In this document: positions 37,285-46,484 of the stretch, piece after piece
Numbering within the stretch: the stretch's first letter is position 1
Layout: each line of letters starts with the position of its first letter
Origin: Carettochelys insculpta
Taxonomy: Eukaryota > Chordata > Testudines > Carettochelyidae
Assembly: GCF_033958435.1 (NCBI RefSeq)
Contig: NC_134137.1
Coordinates: 253,564,501 to 253,628,500 of the forward strand
Length of the DNA: 64,000 nt
Reading direction: 5' to 3'
Position numbers and translations under genes: made by a program
Notes under the pieces: model-generated
Database searches by the model: none
Told to the model about the DNA's origin: nothing
What the model saw: only the letters and a program-made list of their open reading frames with translations

Positions 37285-37562
37285 GGGTGTGCCTACACAC
37301 GGAACTAACTGCGAAGTTAACTCTGAAGTTAGGTGCTTCTTCGAAGTAACTAGCAGAGAGTCTACATACACTCTCCCTTACTTCAAAGTTAACTTTGAAG
37401 TAGGGAGCCCAACTTTGAAGTCCTTACTCCATTCCCAGGAATGGAGTAGTGCCCTACTTTGAAGTAGGGTGTGTGTAGATGCTCAGCTTCGAAGCTGTTT
37501 ACTTCGAAGTTGTATTTTGAAGTAAAAAATTTGGAAGCTATTTTTGTAGTATAGACACAGCT
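37285..37562. mobile_element. Harbinger-like MITE, TSD GTT
   Basis: Left end gggtgtgcctacacacgg, right end gtagtatagacacagct. GTT flanks both sides (37282-37284 and 37563-37565). The interior is built of aagttaact/cttcgaagtaac-type palindromic words as in the elements at 15534 and 16362. Confidence 0.7.
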
Positions 37563-37651
37563 GTTAAGATTACAGGACTCTTAGAATTGTGCAGTATCCT
37601 TACATATATTACATGTATTAATCATGAAAATAAAACAGACAGGTTTCTATA

Positions 37652-38147
37652 CAGGTTCAGCCTCTCTGATCTGGCAACACACATGGTCTGCCAGATCAGA
37701 GAGCCCCTGCCACAGAGGTTGCTGGGGGCTGGGAGCTCAGCAGGTCTGGTGCCAGGCAGCCCTACCTGCTAGGAGCAGGGCCTTGCTGGCTCAGCTCAGG
37801 GAGCCCCTGTGGCTGGGGGCTTGGAGGCACTGCCAGCCTAGGGCCAGGGAGCCACAGTGGCTGGGAGAGTAGCTCTGCTGGCCAACGGAAGGGAGCCCCT
37901 GCATCTGGGGGTGCAGAGCTGCTGCTGGCTAGGAGCAGGGAGTCCCTGCCAGCCAGGAGCATGGTGCCCCTGCACAAAGACACTGCTGGCTGTGGGGCAC
38001 AGAGATATGCAGCTGGCTGGGCCCTGGATAGAGAGCACTGACTGGAGCAGGGCTGTCTGGAGTGGCCTGACCTCCCCTGGTCCAGCAAACTTCCTCCTTT
38101 TGGACAACTCCAGTTCCAGTGATGCTGGACCAGAGAGGTCCAACCTG
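37652..38147. mobile_element. pogo/Tigger-like non-autonomous element, TSD TA
   Basis: The left end caggttcagcctctctgatc and the right end gaccagagaggtccaacctg are inverted repeats. TA flanks both ends (37650-37651 and 38148-38149). An inner palindrome (tctgatctggca / tgccagatcaga) lies next to the left end. The core has imperfect ~60-bp GC-rich tandem units around gggagcccctg. No transposase. Confidence 0.72.
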
Positions 38148-38149
38148 TA

Positions 38150-39512
38150 GCAACATTAAATTTGGTTTCCTGCATACAGAATATACGTAATTAATCAGAT
38201 GTATATGCAGCTTTATAAATACAATAACCAAGAGTTTAATGGGAGACTAAAGATTTTTGATGATCAACTCAAGAAAATGTAAAGGAGCCTGCGTTTCAGA
38301 AAGTGCTAAGCAGCTTCCTTCTGAAACCAGGCCAGTGTCCCAAGCTGATGGCTAAAAAGTTGTAACACTGGTCACTTTTGAAAGTATTGGCCAACATATG
38401 CTGTGGGTCTCTCAGACCCTTACTTTTCTGAATCTCCTGGTATTTGTGCCTTTAAATTATACATCTTAAATGGATATGTGCACTTTATTTCTTGGGAGTT
38501 TCTATTTTTCTAAGTACAAGGAAAGAAGTTTGAATGTTCTTCTCAATCTTGAAATTTAAGATGACCTTGTACATTTCAGCCAGGTTGGAAATACTACTTA
38601 TGAAATGAAACAAGTATTCTCCTGGAAAATCCAGTATTATTATCGCTTATGTGAGAAAGAACATACCCTAGCTACAGACATGAAGTTAGCAGGGACATTT
38701 TTCAAAACACAGACGTGCATTAGAAGTCTAAGGGCTCATCTACATCACCTTGCTGTCTGCACCATGGCATCTGAATAGCACTACGTACAAAAGTGCTGCA
38801 CTGTAACTCCCCCATGTGGACTCTGCGGGCACAAATTAAAATGTTCCTAGTTTGTGTTAGCGTCGTCTTCTTCAAAGGAGACGAGATGAATGCAAAATAG
38901 AAATTGTTTATTTGTCATCCATAATGCTCACATGAGGGAGGGGTTAAAGCATAGCACTTTGGTGCTCCACCCACTGCATTGGCAGTACCTGAAGCACCAA
39001 AGGAAGCAGTCCTTGGATTCTGGGAGAAGGACCTGATCCAAGAAGTTTGTTCAGTACGACGGCTGAAAGCATGTGGTGAGAAAATTCTGCATTGCATTTA
39101 GCATCATCATTTGTTAAGTTAGACATCAGCATGATTTATCTTTATTTTTCTTGTAACATTTTTCTGACTTCTATGTCTCATTACTTGTGCTCATTGAAAA
39201 AATCTCTTTTTTAGACAATAAATCTGTTTTAATGCTTTAGCTAATCTAGTATGATTAAACTGAAGTGCCTAGAAAGCTCCATTTGGAGTGGCAAGTTGTA
39301 TGCATTCCATTTCAATAAGAGGAGTAACGGGCTTAATATAGTTTGTATTTTGTATTGTCCAGGAAAGGGCTGGGCAGTATAGAACATACGTTTCTGGGGA
39401 TTAAATCTAAGACATGGGGTTTGTTGACCACCCTCCAGTAAAACCGAAGCCGGTGAGAGCTTGAGTATAATCCAAGTACGGCTGGCAGGCCACAAGTACA
39501 GCCAAACACTCA
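38150..39512. other. No gene; possible MITE fragment at about 38728-38860
   Basis: At 38728 aagggctcatctacatcacc resembles a MITE terminus, but no complementary end is clear. The rest is unremarkable. Confidence 0.35.
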
Positions 39513-39934
39513 GGCCACATCTGTACTACAGCAATCTTTCGAAAGATGATCTTCCAGAAGATCTTCTTTCGAAAGAGCACATCCACACACAAAAAAAGCG
39601 GATCAAAAGATTGATCTGCTCTTTCAATAGAAAGCATCCACACAGCCCCTGCTCTGTCCAAAGAATGTGCCAGGAATCAAAAAATCTGGCACCATGAGGA
39701 CTGCTCTTTTGAAATAAGGGCCCATGGAGCATCTACACATGCTTTTTTTTGTTTTAAAGAAGCTTTCCAAAAGAGGCTCTTTTTCTGATCTGGGAGCAGA
39801 AGAGGGCTTCCAAAGGAGAGTCACATTTTTTTCAATTTCGGCTCAAAAGAGCCCACTTTGTGTGTAGACACTTCACATGTTCTTTTGAAAAAGGGCCTGA
39901 TTTTCAGAAAGAATTTGCTAGTGTGGATGCAGCC
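39513..39934. mobile_element. Harbinger-like MITE, TSD TCA
   Basis: Left end ggccacatctgtactacagc, right end gctagtgtggatgcagcc. TCA flanks both sides (39510-39512 and 39935-39937). Subterminal words ctttcgaaag and ttcttttgaaaa, and the block actttgtgtgtagac, match the right end of the larger Harbinger at 18709-20904, so this looks like its deletion product. Confidence 0.78.
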
Positions 39935-40380
39935 TCAGGATGTGATTTGCATGCTGGAAGGTTATTTGTGAGCTGTCCAGGTAGGAGCTGTTTCAACCAA
40001 AGCACTGTGAGGCAACCAGAGTTGCTGGGCAAGGAATGACAAGACTATTAATTTGTCTGGATTGCATCCTCAAATGTTAAAAGACCAGTGGCTCTTATGC
40101 CTTGTGAAGTCACATGAGATGAAACTGGTATACCAGCCACATGCCCTGGCTTTGGTTTGGATATGATCTCCCTGCACTCCATTCATTTGAAGCTCAATTA
40201 TGGCTTTATGGATCTGGGATGCAATACATCCTCTCCTTTTTTGTCCAAAACTGGATTTGGTAAGTAAACTGTTCCAGGATTTTAATCTGAAGCTAAGGGT
40301 AGGTCTACACAGCAAAGTTCTTTCAAAATAACAGCCGTTATCTTGAAATAACTATCCTAGCCTCTAGACCACACAAACAG

Positions 40381-40590
40381 AAGTTACTCACCTGTGTAGT
40401 AACGATGGTTCTTCGAGATGTGTCCCCATGGGTGCTCCACAGTAGGTGTCGGGCTCGCCCCGGCGCCGCACCTCGGAAAATCTTCAGCAGTCTCCGTCGG
40501 GTCGCGCATGCGCCGATGCGCGTTGGCTCTTCGCGCGCTTACAGTCACATGCGCAATCCGGTCCCCGCCAGTTCCTGATCAACCACTCCG
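40381..40590. repeat. DIRS inverted terminal repeat (element 3' end)
   Basis: The stretch from about 40432 to 40585 is the inverted complement of 46307-46467 at roughly 90% by eye; most differences are CG versus TG/CA. The outer part (40381 to about 40408, aagttactcacctgtgtagt and onward) has no partner in the other ITR, so this ITR carries an outward extension of roughly 27 bases. The same kind of extension is known on the right ITR of DIRS-1 of Dictyostelium. Confidence 0.85.
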
Positions 40591-40646
40591 GATGCCCCTG
40601 AAAAACACACAAACAGAGCTCCGAAGTGGGGAGGAACGGGTGGGTA

Positions 40647-40751
40647 GTGGAGCACCCACGGGGACACATCTCGAAGAACCATCGTTACTACACAGGTGAG
40701 TAACTTCTCTTTCTTTTTCGAGTGGTCCCCGTGGGTGCTCCACAGTAGGTG
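40647..40751. repeat. DIRS internal complementary region
   Basis: Bases 40647-40706 are the reverse complement of the left terminus 40381-40440 (59 of 60 by eye). Bases 40711-40751 are the reverse complement of the right terminus 46443-46483 (40 of 41). Side by side they give the sequence expected if the element's two ends were joined in a circle. In the DIRS model this region templates completion of the ends. Confidence 0.88.
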
Positions 40752-40797
40752 ACTACCCAGCAGTAACCCCCCCCAAAAAAGAAGGTGGGTACCCGAT

Positions 40798-41772
40798 TTA
40801 TGCGCAGCTTGCCCGTGAAAGGACTGCTGTCGACAGGCGTGTATCCTCATCAAGCATCCTGTGCATGGCGTAGTGCTTGGCGAAGGTGTCATAGGAAGAC
40901 CACGTCGCCGCTCTGCAGATATCTCTCAGCGCGATGCCTTTGAAGAAGGCCGTTGACGCTGCCATCGCCCTAGTAGAGTGGGCTCTTGGCGGAACTGGCA
41001 GAGGAGTCTTGCAAATCTCGTAACACAGTCTTATGCAAGACACAATGTGATTTGAAATCCTCTGTGAAGATAGCGCTTCTCCTTTTGACCTGGATGCAAT
41101 GGACACCAGGAGTCTGTCCGTTTTCTGGAAATGTTTAGTTCTATCGATGTAGAAGGCCAGTGCCCTTCTTACGTCAAGTAAGTGCAACCGTGCCTCTTCA
41201 TTTGAGTTGTGAGGCTTAGGATAGAATGAGGGCAGCACTATTGGTTCGTTGATATGAAAGTCTGAAGAGACCTTCGGAACGAAGGCTGGGTGTAATTGTA
41301 AAACCACCGCTTCTTTTGAGAAAATCACGCAGGGTGGTGTGGACATTATGGCTGCGAGTTCGCTCACTCTGCGAGCTGACATGATTGCCAGGAGGAAAGT
41401 AGTTTTAATAGTAAGTAGTCGAAGGGGGATCGTAGCCAATGGTTCAAAGGGCGGTCCCGAGAGGGTGTGTAGAACTAGGTCTAAACTCCATGACGGCGGT
41501 ATTGGTTTCCGAGGGGGGTACAGATTCACCAACCCCTTTAGGAAATGCGAGACAACAGGATGGGCAAATGTGGTTGATCCATCCTCTTCATGTCGAAACG
41601 CTGATATAGCCGCCAGATGCACCTTTATAGAGGATAGCAAAAGTCCGTTTTGTTTGAGATGTAGCAAATAGTCCAGAATCGTAGGTATGGTGGCGTCCTG
41701 GGGTATTAGTTGCCTGGAGGAACACCATTCGGAAAAACGCAACCATTTGTGCTGATAAGTCTTGCTGGTGGA
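40798..41772 (-). CDS. DIRS tyrosine recombinase domain
   Basis: The last 324 codons of a frame open from 42843 encode a tyrosine recombinase. The N-terminal SAM-like domain starts at TSKTYQHKWLRFSEW; the catalytic domain has SARRVSEL (first Arg), then AHSTRAMAA (His-x-x-Arg), then ATWSSYDTF, where a Trp stands in the His/Trp position, and KHYAM with the nucleophilic Tyr. All the usual catalytic positions are filled and I see no stop or frameshift in the domain. It would integrate the circular DIRS copy. The true start is uncertain: in DIRS elements this frame overlaps the RT/RNase H frame, and here it is open upstream through the whole overlap. Similar domain, but broken, at 58312-60018. Confidence 0.85.
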   Translation of the reverse strand, partial: STSKTYQHKWLRFSEWCSSRQLIPQDATIPTILDYLLHLKQNGLLLSSIKVHLAAISAFRHEEDGSTTFAHPVVSHFLKGLVNLYPPRKPIPPSWSLDLVLHTLSGPPFEPLATIPLRLLTIKTTFLLAIMSARRVSELAAIMSTPPCVIFSKEAVVLQLHPAFVPKVSSDFHINEPIVLPSFYPKPHNSNEEARLHLLDVRRALAFYIDRTKHFQKTDRLLVSIASRSKGEALSSQRISNHIVSCIRLCYEICKTPLPVPPRAHSTRAMAASTAFFKGIALRDICRAATWSSYDTFAKHYAMHRMLDEDTRLSTAVLSRASCA

Positions 41773-41834
41773 AGTTCTCCGACTACATTCAAGGACTTGT
41801 TGTACTCCCTCTGAGCATGTAGTCTCTAAGGCGC

Positions 41835-42843
41835 TTAGCCATGGATTAGCCATGCTTGTAGCCGAAGTCTCTTCGGGTGCGGGTGCAGTATTGACCCCCG
41901 AGCCTGAGTGAGAATGTCTGGTACTGTTGGTAGGGGAAATGGCCGATGTTGAGCCATGCGCAAGAGCAATGGGAACCACTGTTGCCGGTCCCAGGTTGGG
42001 ACTATGAGTATCATGCGTGCTTTCTCCCTTCTGGCCTTCTCCAAGACCTTGTGTATAAGTGTCGTAGGAGGGAACGCATAAAGTAGAGGGCCCTTCCATG
42101 GGATCATGAAGGCGTCCCCCAAAGACTCCTGTCCCATGCCCGCTCTGGAGCAGTACTGGGGACATTTCTTGTTTTCTCGGGTGGCAAACAAGTCGATTTG
42201 GGGAAAACCCCATCTGCGGAACACCTGGTGAAGTAGGTCTGAACGGATCTGCCACTCGTGAGTGGGCGCAAAGTGTCTGCTGAGTTGGTCCGCCTTGACG
42301 TTGTGGACCCCCGGTAGGTATGAAGCCTTTATGATTATATTGTTGGTGACGCACCAGTTCCAGAGTCGGACTGCCTCCGCACAAAGCGTACGAGACCTGG
42401 CTCCCCCCTGTCGGTTTATATAAAACATGGTGGTGGTGGTGTCGGTATTCACGCCGACTATTTTTCCGCGCAGATAATTGTGAAAAATGCCTGCACGCAT
42501 TGAACACTGCCCTGAGCTCTAATATGTTTATGTGCAGTGTCTTCTCTGCGGGGGACCATAATCCTTGAGTGGTTTTGTTGTCCATGTGAGCCCCCCATCC
42601 CATATGGGAGGCATCTGTTGTAATGAACACAGTAATTTGCGGTTGGCGGAAGGGCACCCCTGTTAGGAGATTCTTGGGGTTTCCCCACCATGTTAGTGAG
42701 CTTCGTGCCTCTGTTGTAAGTGACACCCTCTTGTGGACGGTGTGGATTGAGGGTTTGTATACGGTTGCCAACCAATGCTGCAATCCTCGCATATGCAGCC
42801 TGGCGTTTTGCACCACAAATGTGGTGGTTGCCATATGCCCCAA
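41835..42843 (-). pseudogene. DIRS RNase H and Dam-methyltransferase-like region, frameshifted
   Basis: RNase H begins in the frame of the upstream RT (FITTDASHMGWG with Asp 1; INILELRAVFNACRHF with the Glu) and then continues from about 42490 in another frame (GVNTDTTTTMFYINRQGG with Asp 3; LPGVHNVKADQLSRHF with the last Asp). The switch lies in or near the run cattttt at 42480-42490, so one base was gained or lost. After RNase H comes QIDLFATRENKK, then LLYAFPPTTLIHKVL and MILIVPTWDRQQWFP, the region annotated as a Dam-like methyltransferase in DIRS elements; its PP motif is degenerate. The frame ends at 41835, overlapping the recombinase frame. Confidence 0.8.
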
Positions 42844-42846
42844 CAG

Positions 42847-45800
42847 TTATAAGCATGTGAGAACTGGAACAGTGGGGCTGTACGTTAGTAGTTGTACGAG
42901 AGATTCGATGGCACGAAAACGAGCCTCGGGTAAATACACCCTTGACGTGACTGAGTCTATCCGAGCCCCTATAAACTCTATATTTTGCGTGGGGTCGGTC
43001 TTTGACTTTGAGAAATTGATGATGAGGCCCAGTGAGGTAAATGTTTTTGTGGTGATGTGTATCATCCGTAATACCTCCGCCCGGGAAGTTCCCTTTAGCA
43101 GGCAATCGTCCAGGTATGGGAAAATGAAAACTCCCTGTCTGTGCAGGTATGCTGACACCACCGCTAAGGTCTTGGTGAAGACTCTGGGTGCTGAAGAGAG
43201 TCCAAATGGGAGGACTCTGTACTGGAAATGATCTGCGCCCACAAGGAACCGGAGGAAACGCCTGTGGGCTGGATGAATTGCGATATGAAAATATGCATCC
43301 TGTAAGTCGAGGGCTGCAAACCAATCGCCATGGTCTAGTGCTGTGATTATTGAAGCCATCGTAGTCATTTTGAAGCACTGTTTGCGTAGGTACTGGTTCA
43401 GTGCGCGTAGATCCAAAATGGGTCTCCACACTCCTGTCTTCTTTTCCATCAGGAAATACCTGGAGTAGAACCCTTTGCCTTGAAATTGTTCCGGTACTCT
43501 CTCCACCGCCCCTATGAATAGGAGGTGGTCCACCTCCCGCCTTAATTCCAGCAGGTGAGAGGTGTCTCTGAGAAGGGGTGCGGTGGGAAGATTTGGTGGA
43601 GGTAAAGACTGGAAGGGGATCGTGTATCCTCTGTTTACAATCTCCAATACCCACTTGTCCGACGTGATGCTTTTCCATTGTGGGTAAAATGGCTTGAGTC
43701 GGTGATGGAACATGTACTGAGATTGGCACTGAGGTACGGTCTTGGCTTCGCAGCCCTCGACATACCCGTCAAACTTGCTGTCTTGCACTTTGCCCTGCTG
43801 AGGCCGGCGGCTAGGGCCCTTATAATGTGTTTGCTGATGACGTCCCTGATCATACCCCCGTTGAAATTGGGTACGTTGCTGTTGGTAACCATAACGGCGT
43901 TGCTGAGGATAAAATTTCTTCCTTCTGAACAGTGGGGTATATATCCCCAAAGTCCGAAGTGTCGCTCTGGAATCTTTGCTCAAGTGTCGGACTGAGTCGG
44001 TCGATTCAGCAAACAATTTTATTTTGTCGAAGGGGAGGTCTGCAATTTTGACCTGTAACTCTTTTGGAATGCTGGATGTGTGAAGCCATGACTCTCTCCA
44101 CATTACCACTGCAGTGGCCACGGCGCGGGCCGCTGTGTCCGCCACATCCAGTGCAATCTCCACGCCCGCTTGAGAAGCTGCGTAGCCCTCTTGCACAATT
44201 GCCTTAAGAATTGGACTTTTATCCTCCGGAAGGAATTCCATGAGGGCAGTAAGCTTGGAATAGTTGTCGAAATTGTGGTTCGACAAATGAGCGGCATAGT
44301 TGGCCATGCAGAGCAACAGAGTAGAGGAGGAGTAGGCTTTTCTACCCAGAAGATCCAGCTTCTTTATGTCCTTGTCCAATCCCCCAGATTTGTACTGGGA
44401 CGATTCGGACCTGTGTTGGGACGATTCAACCACTAGCGAGTTTGGCTGTGGATGACTAAATAGAAATTCCATACCTTTCGCAGGGACGAAGTACTTTTTG
44501 TCCGCTCTTTTGTTGGTAGGAGGAGCGGATGCTGGAGTCTGCCATATATTAGTGGCTGCCTCCATGATTGCATCATCCAGAGGAATAGCACTTTTAGAAG
44601 AAGATGGAGGCCTGAGGTTTTTAAGGAGTCTGTGGTGTTTCTCCTGCACCTCCGCCACTTGAATATCTTGGGATTGAACTACTCGTTTGAACAGCTCCTG
44701 GAACTGTTTCAGGTCATCTGGGGGAGAAATGTCTCCAGGGACCCCGGCCTCGTCTGGCGAGGATGAGGAGGCATCACTATGGTATCTCTCCTCCAATTCC
44801 TCTGGATCCTGGCTGTATTGATGTGATCGCCTTTGTGGAATTTCGAGGTGGGGTTCAATGTCTTTAGACCCAGCCTCTGATTGGGGAACTCGTGGTGTTC
44901 CCCCAGGTGGAAGCAGAACACTGTGGCGTTGAGGGATGGTCGACGGGGATCCATAGTGAGACGTCGACCTCCTATGCTGACGCCCCGCATAATGATGGCG
45001 GTCATAGCAACAGGGACAGGGGCCCGGCGATGGAGACCTGGACCATGACCCAAGGATGTAAGGGTGGTGCCTGGAATGCCGAGACCTCCGAGATGATACC
45101 GACGTACGAGGAGAGCCTCTGTGAGAAGACTCGTAGGGATCTCTGCTAGATGATGGAGAAAAGCCTGCAGACCCCTGGGATGGACTCCGAAGAAAAGGAG
45201 AAGGACGTCTGTGGCAGGCTGAAGGTGTTGCTGCCTGTCGAATCTCCGGTGGTGATCGTGGTGACAGAGGCAGCACAATTACCTCAGGAGAGGGGCTGCG
45301 GTGCCTGGTCTTCGTTTTAGCCTTTACCCTCTCGGGTGGTCTTGTCGGTGAACTTGGTACCGGAGCAGGTGTCATGCTGATTTCCAATGCTCCCGGTGCC
45401 GTTGTTGCCGGTGACGTCGTCGCCGGTGACGTCGATCCCGGTGCCGTCATCCTCAGTGCCGTCGATCCCGGTGCCGATGTCCTCGGTGCCGTCGATCCCG
45501 GTGCCTCTGGGGAAGTCTCGATCGGTGCCGCAGTAGCCGGTGCCAGACTGACTAATGCCCGCACGGCTCTCAGTGCCGTCTCCCCGGTAGCTGCAGGGCC
45601 TTGAGTGGTTGCATGCGCCGCGGCTTTACCAGTGGAGGAAGCCAGCGTGCGCGGGCCCTTTGTTACACTCGTCCCGCTCCCAACAGTAAGGGGCAGGGAT
45701 CGAGTAGGCGAGGCTCTTCTTTTCTTCTGCGCAGAGGAGGTCAAAGAGGCAGCCTTCCTCTTGTGCAGTCCTGAAGAGCCCTCCGCATGCATTGCCTCCG

Positions 45801-46008
45801 ATGAGGCAGGCTGAAGTGCTTTGTCAACTAACAGCATCTTCAAACTCATTTCTCTATCTTTTCTAGCTCTATTAGTCAACTTGGAACAATGGGAGCACTT
45901 CTGGGGAATGTGCGTCTCCCCAAGGCACCGTATGCATCTGCTATGGCCATCCGAAGCAGGCATGGCCTCCAGGCAAGATTCACACTTCTTAAAGCCGGGG
46001 GATAGCAT
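42847..46008 (-). CDS. DIRS Gag-RT polyprotein, ends in TAA before RNase H
   Basis: A 1053-codon frame. Residues 9-41 hold a Cys/His cluster (CESC, CIRC, CSHC) of zinc-binding style. A Ser/Pro/Ala-rich stretch follows, with tandem APGST-type repeats near residues 165-220 and an Arg/Ser-rich part. The Gag-like core comes next (DDAIMEAATNIWQTP and onward). From about residue 800 the reverse transcriptase begins: GFYSRYFLMEKKTGVWRPIL, ALDLQDAYFHIAIHPAHRR, QYRVLPFGLSSAPRVFTKTL, and FIFPYLDDCLL with the catalytic Asp pair at 967-968 (43114 region). It then stops at TAA (42847-42849), while the same frame goes straight on into RNase H. The stop is therefore probably a nonsense mutation. Gag and RT are fused here; in many DIRS elements Gag is a separate frame. 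Confidence 0.87.
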   Translation of the reverse strand: MLSPGFKKCESCLEAMPASDGHSRCIRCLGETHIPQKCSHCSKLTNRARKDREMSLKMLLVDKALQPASSEAMHAEGSSGLHKRKAASLTSSAQKKRRASPTRSLPLTVGSGTSVTKGPRTLASSTGKAAAHATTQGPAATGETALRAVRALVSLAPATAAPIETSPEAPGSTAPRTSAPGSTALRMTAPGSTSPATTSPATTAPGALEISMTPAPVPSSPTRPPERVKAKTKTRHRSPSPEVIVLPLSPRSPPEIRQAATPSACHRRPSPFLRSPSQGSAGFSPSSSRDPYESSHRGSPRTSVSSRRSRHSRHHPYILGSWSRSPSPGPCPCCYDRHHYAGRQHRRSTSHYGSPSTIPQRHSVLLPPGGTPRVPQSEAGSKDIEPHLEIPQRRSHQYSQDPEELEERYHSDASSSSPDEAGVPGDISPPDDLKQFQELFKRVVQSQDIQVAEVQEKHHRLLKNLRPPSSSKSAIPLDDAIMEAATNIWQTPASAPPTNKRADKKYFVPAKGMEFLFSHPQPNSLVVESSQHRSESSQYKSGGLDKDIKKLDLLGRKAYSSSTLLLCMANYAAHLSNHNFDNYSKLTALMEFLPEDKSPILKAIVQEGYAASQAGVEIALDVADTAARAVATAVVMWRESWLHTSSIPKELQVKIADLPFDKIKLFAESTDSVRHLSKDSRATLRTLGIYTPLFRRKKFYPQQRRYGYQQQRTQFQRGYDQGRHQQTHYKGPSRRPQQGKVQDSKFDGYVEGCEAKTVPQCQSQYMFHHRLKPFYPQWKSITSDKWVLEIVNRGYTIPFQSLPPPNLPTAPLLRDTSHLLELRREVDHLLFIGAVERVPEQFQGKGFYSRYFLMEKKTGVWRPILDLRALNQYLRKQCFKMTTMASIITALDHGDWFAALDLQDAYFHIAIHPAHRRFLRFLVGADHFQYRVLPFGLSSAPRVFTKTLAVVSAYLHRQGVFIFPYLDDCLLKGTSRAEVLRMIHITTKTFTSLGLIINFSKSKTDPTQNIEFIGARIDSVTSRVYLPEARFRAIESLVQLLTYSPTVPVLTCL
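45370..45530 (-). repeat. Coding minisatellite in DIRS Gag
   Basis: Imperfect tandem units of 12-30 bp built on gtcgatcccggtgcc and gccggtgacgtc encode APGST/SPATT-type repeats in the Gag part. All length changes keep the frame. Confidence 0.7.
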
Positions 46009-46306
46009 TGTTAAAACTTAACTCTGAGTCCTTAGGTGCTAATGGCATACTTAACAGTCTGTTAGGTGATGTTAATAACAGTTGGCCTTTGAAGGCCGAC
46101 AAACAAAAGCAGCGGGCCCGCCCGGAGGCGGCCGCTGCAGTTTTAAGATAGTCTTTAACTTTTAACAACTTTTAACAGAGTAACTAACTATAATAACTAT
46201 AGAACTGCTAACTATGAACTGTTAAAAACTATGAACACGAGAAAAAAATAAGATTTATCTGTCTCAGGTGTTGGAACCAGAGAGGATTCCATCTGCAGCC
46301 GTTAGC
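46009..46306. other. DIRS 5' untranslated region
   Basis: Between the ORF1 start and the 5' ITR lies AT-rich sequence with many taact/gttaa words (ttaacttttaacaactttta, etc.) and a GC-rich patch at 46108-46140. No promoter element is certain. Confidence 0.5.
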
Positions 46307-46484
46307 GGTTGAGAAGCAACTGGCGGGGACCGGATCGCGCACGTGACCATAAGCGCGCGAAGAGCCGACGCACATCGGCGCATGCACGACCCGACGGAGA
46401 CTGCTGAAGATTTTCCGAGCTGCAGCGCCGGGGTAAGCCCGACACCTACTGTGGAGCACCCACGGGGACCACTCGAAGAAGAAC
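46307..46484. repeat. DIRS inverted terminal repeat (element 5' end)
   Basis: It is the inverted partner of 40408-40585. It ends accactcgaagaagaa before the MITE sequence resumes. It contains ctactgtggagcacccac, also present twice at the other end (inverted ITR and internal complementary region). Confidence 0.85.

Larger units (their letters stand above)
40381..46484 (-). mobile_element. DIRS-type tyrosine-recombinase retrotransposon, near complete
   Basis: Order on the minus strand: 5' inverted terminal repeat, Gag-RT frame (46008-42847), RNase H and Dam-like region, tyrosine recombinase (ending 40798), internal complementary region (40647-40751), 3' inverted terminal repeat. DIRS elements lack LTRs and an integrase; a circular copy is thought to be integrated by the recombinase. 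All the hallmarks are visible: RT of the LTR-like type with YLDD, a recombinase with its Arg/His/Arg/Tyr set, inverted ends of unequal length, and an internal region that equals the joined ends. Two lesions break the RT-RNase H reading. ITR differences are mostly CpG transitions, so the copy looks fairly young but methylated. Confidence 0.92.

Noticed and set aside
37762..38231. 137- and 100-codon frames on both strands
   Set aside because: They fall within the GC-rich tandem core of a pogo-like element; repeat-derived composition.
42458..43729. 423-codon minus-strand frame over the DIRS RT
   Set aside because: It overlaps the RT part of the Gag-RT frame in another phase. Its sequence has no motif; the real RT motifs are all in the 42847-46008 frame. 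A long shadow caused by GC-rich coding sequence.
45374..45814. Plus-strand frames antisense to DIRS Gag
   Set aside because: Val/Asp/Gly repeats such as GDVDPGAV arise from reading the Gag minisatellite backwards.
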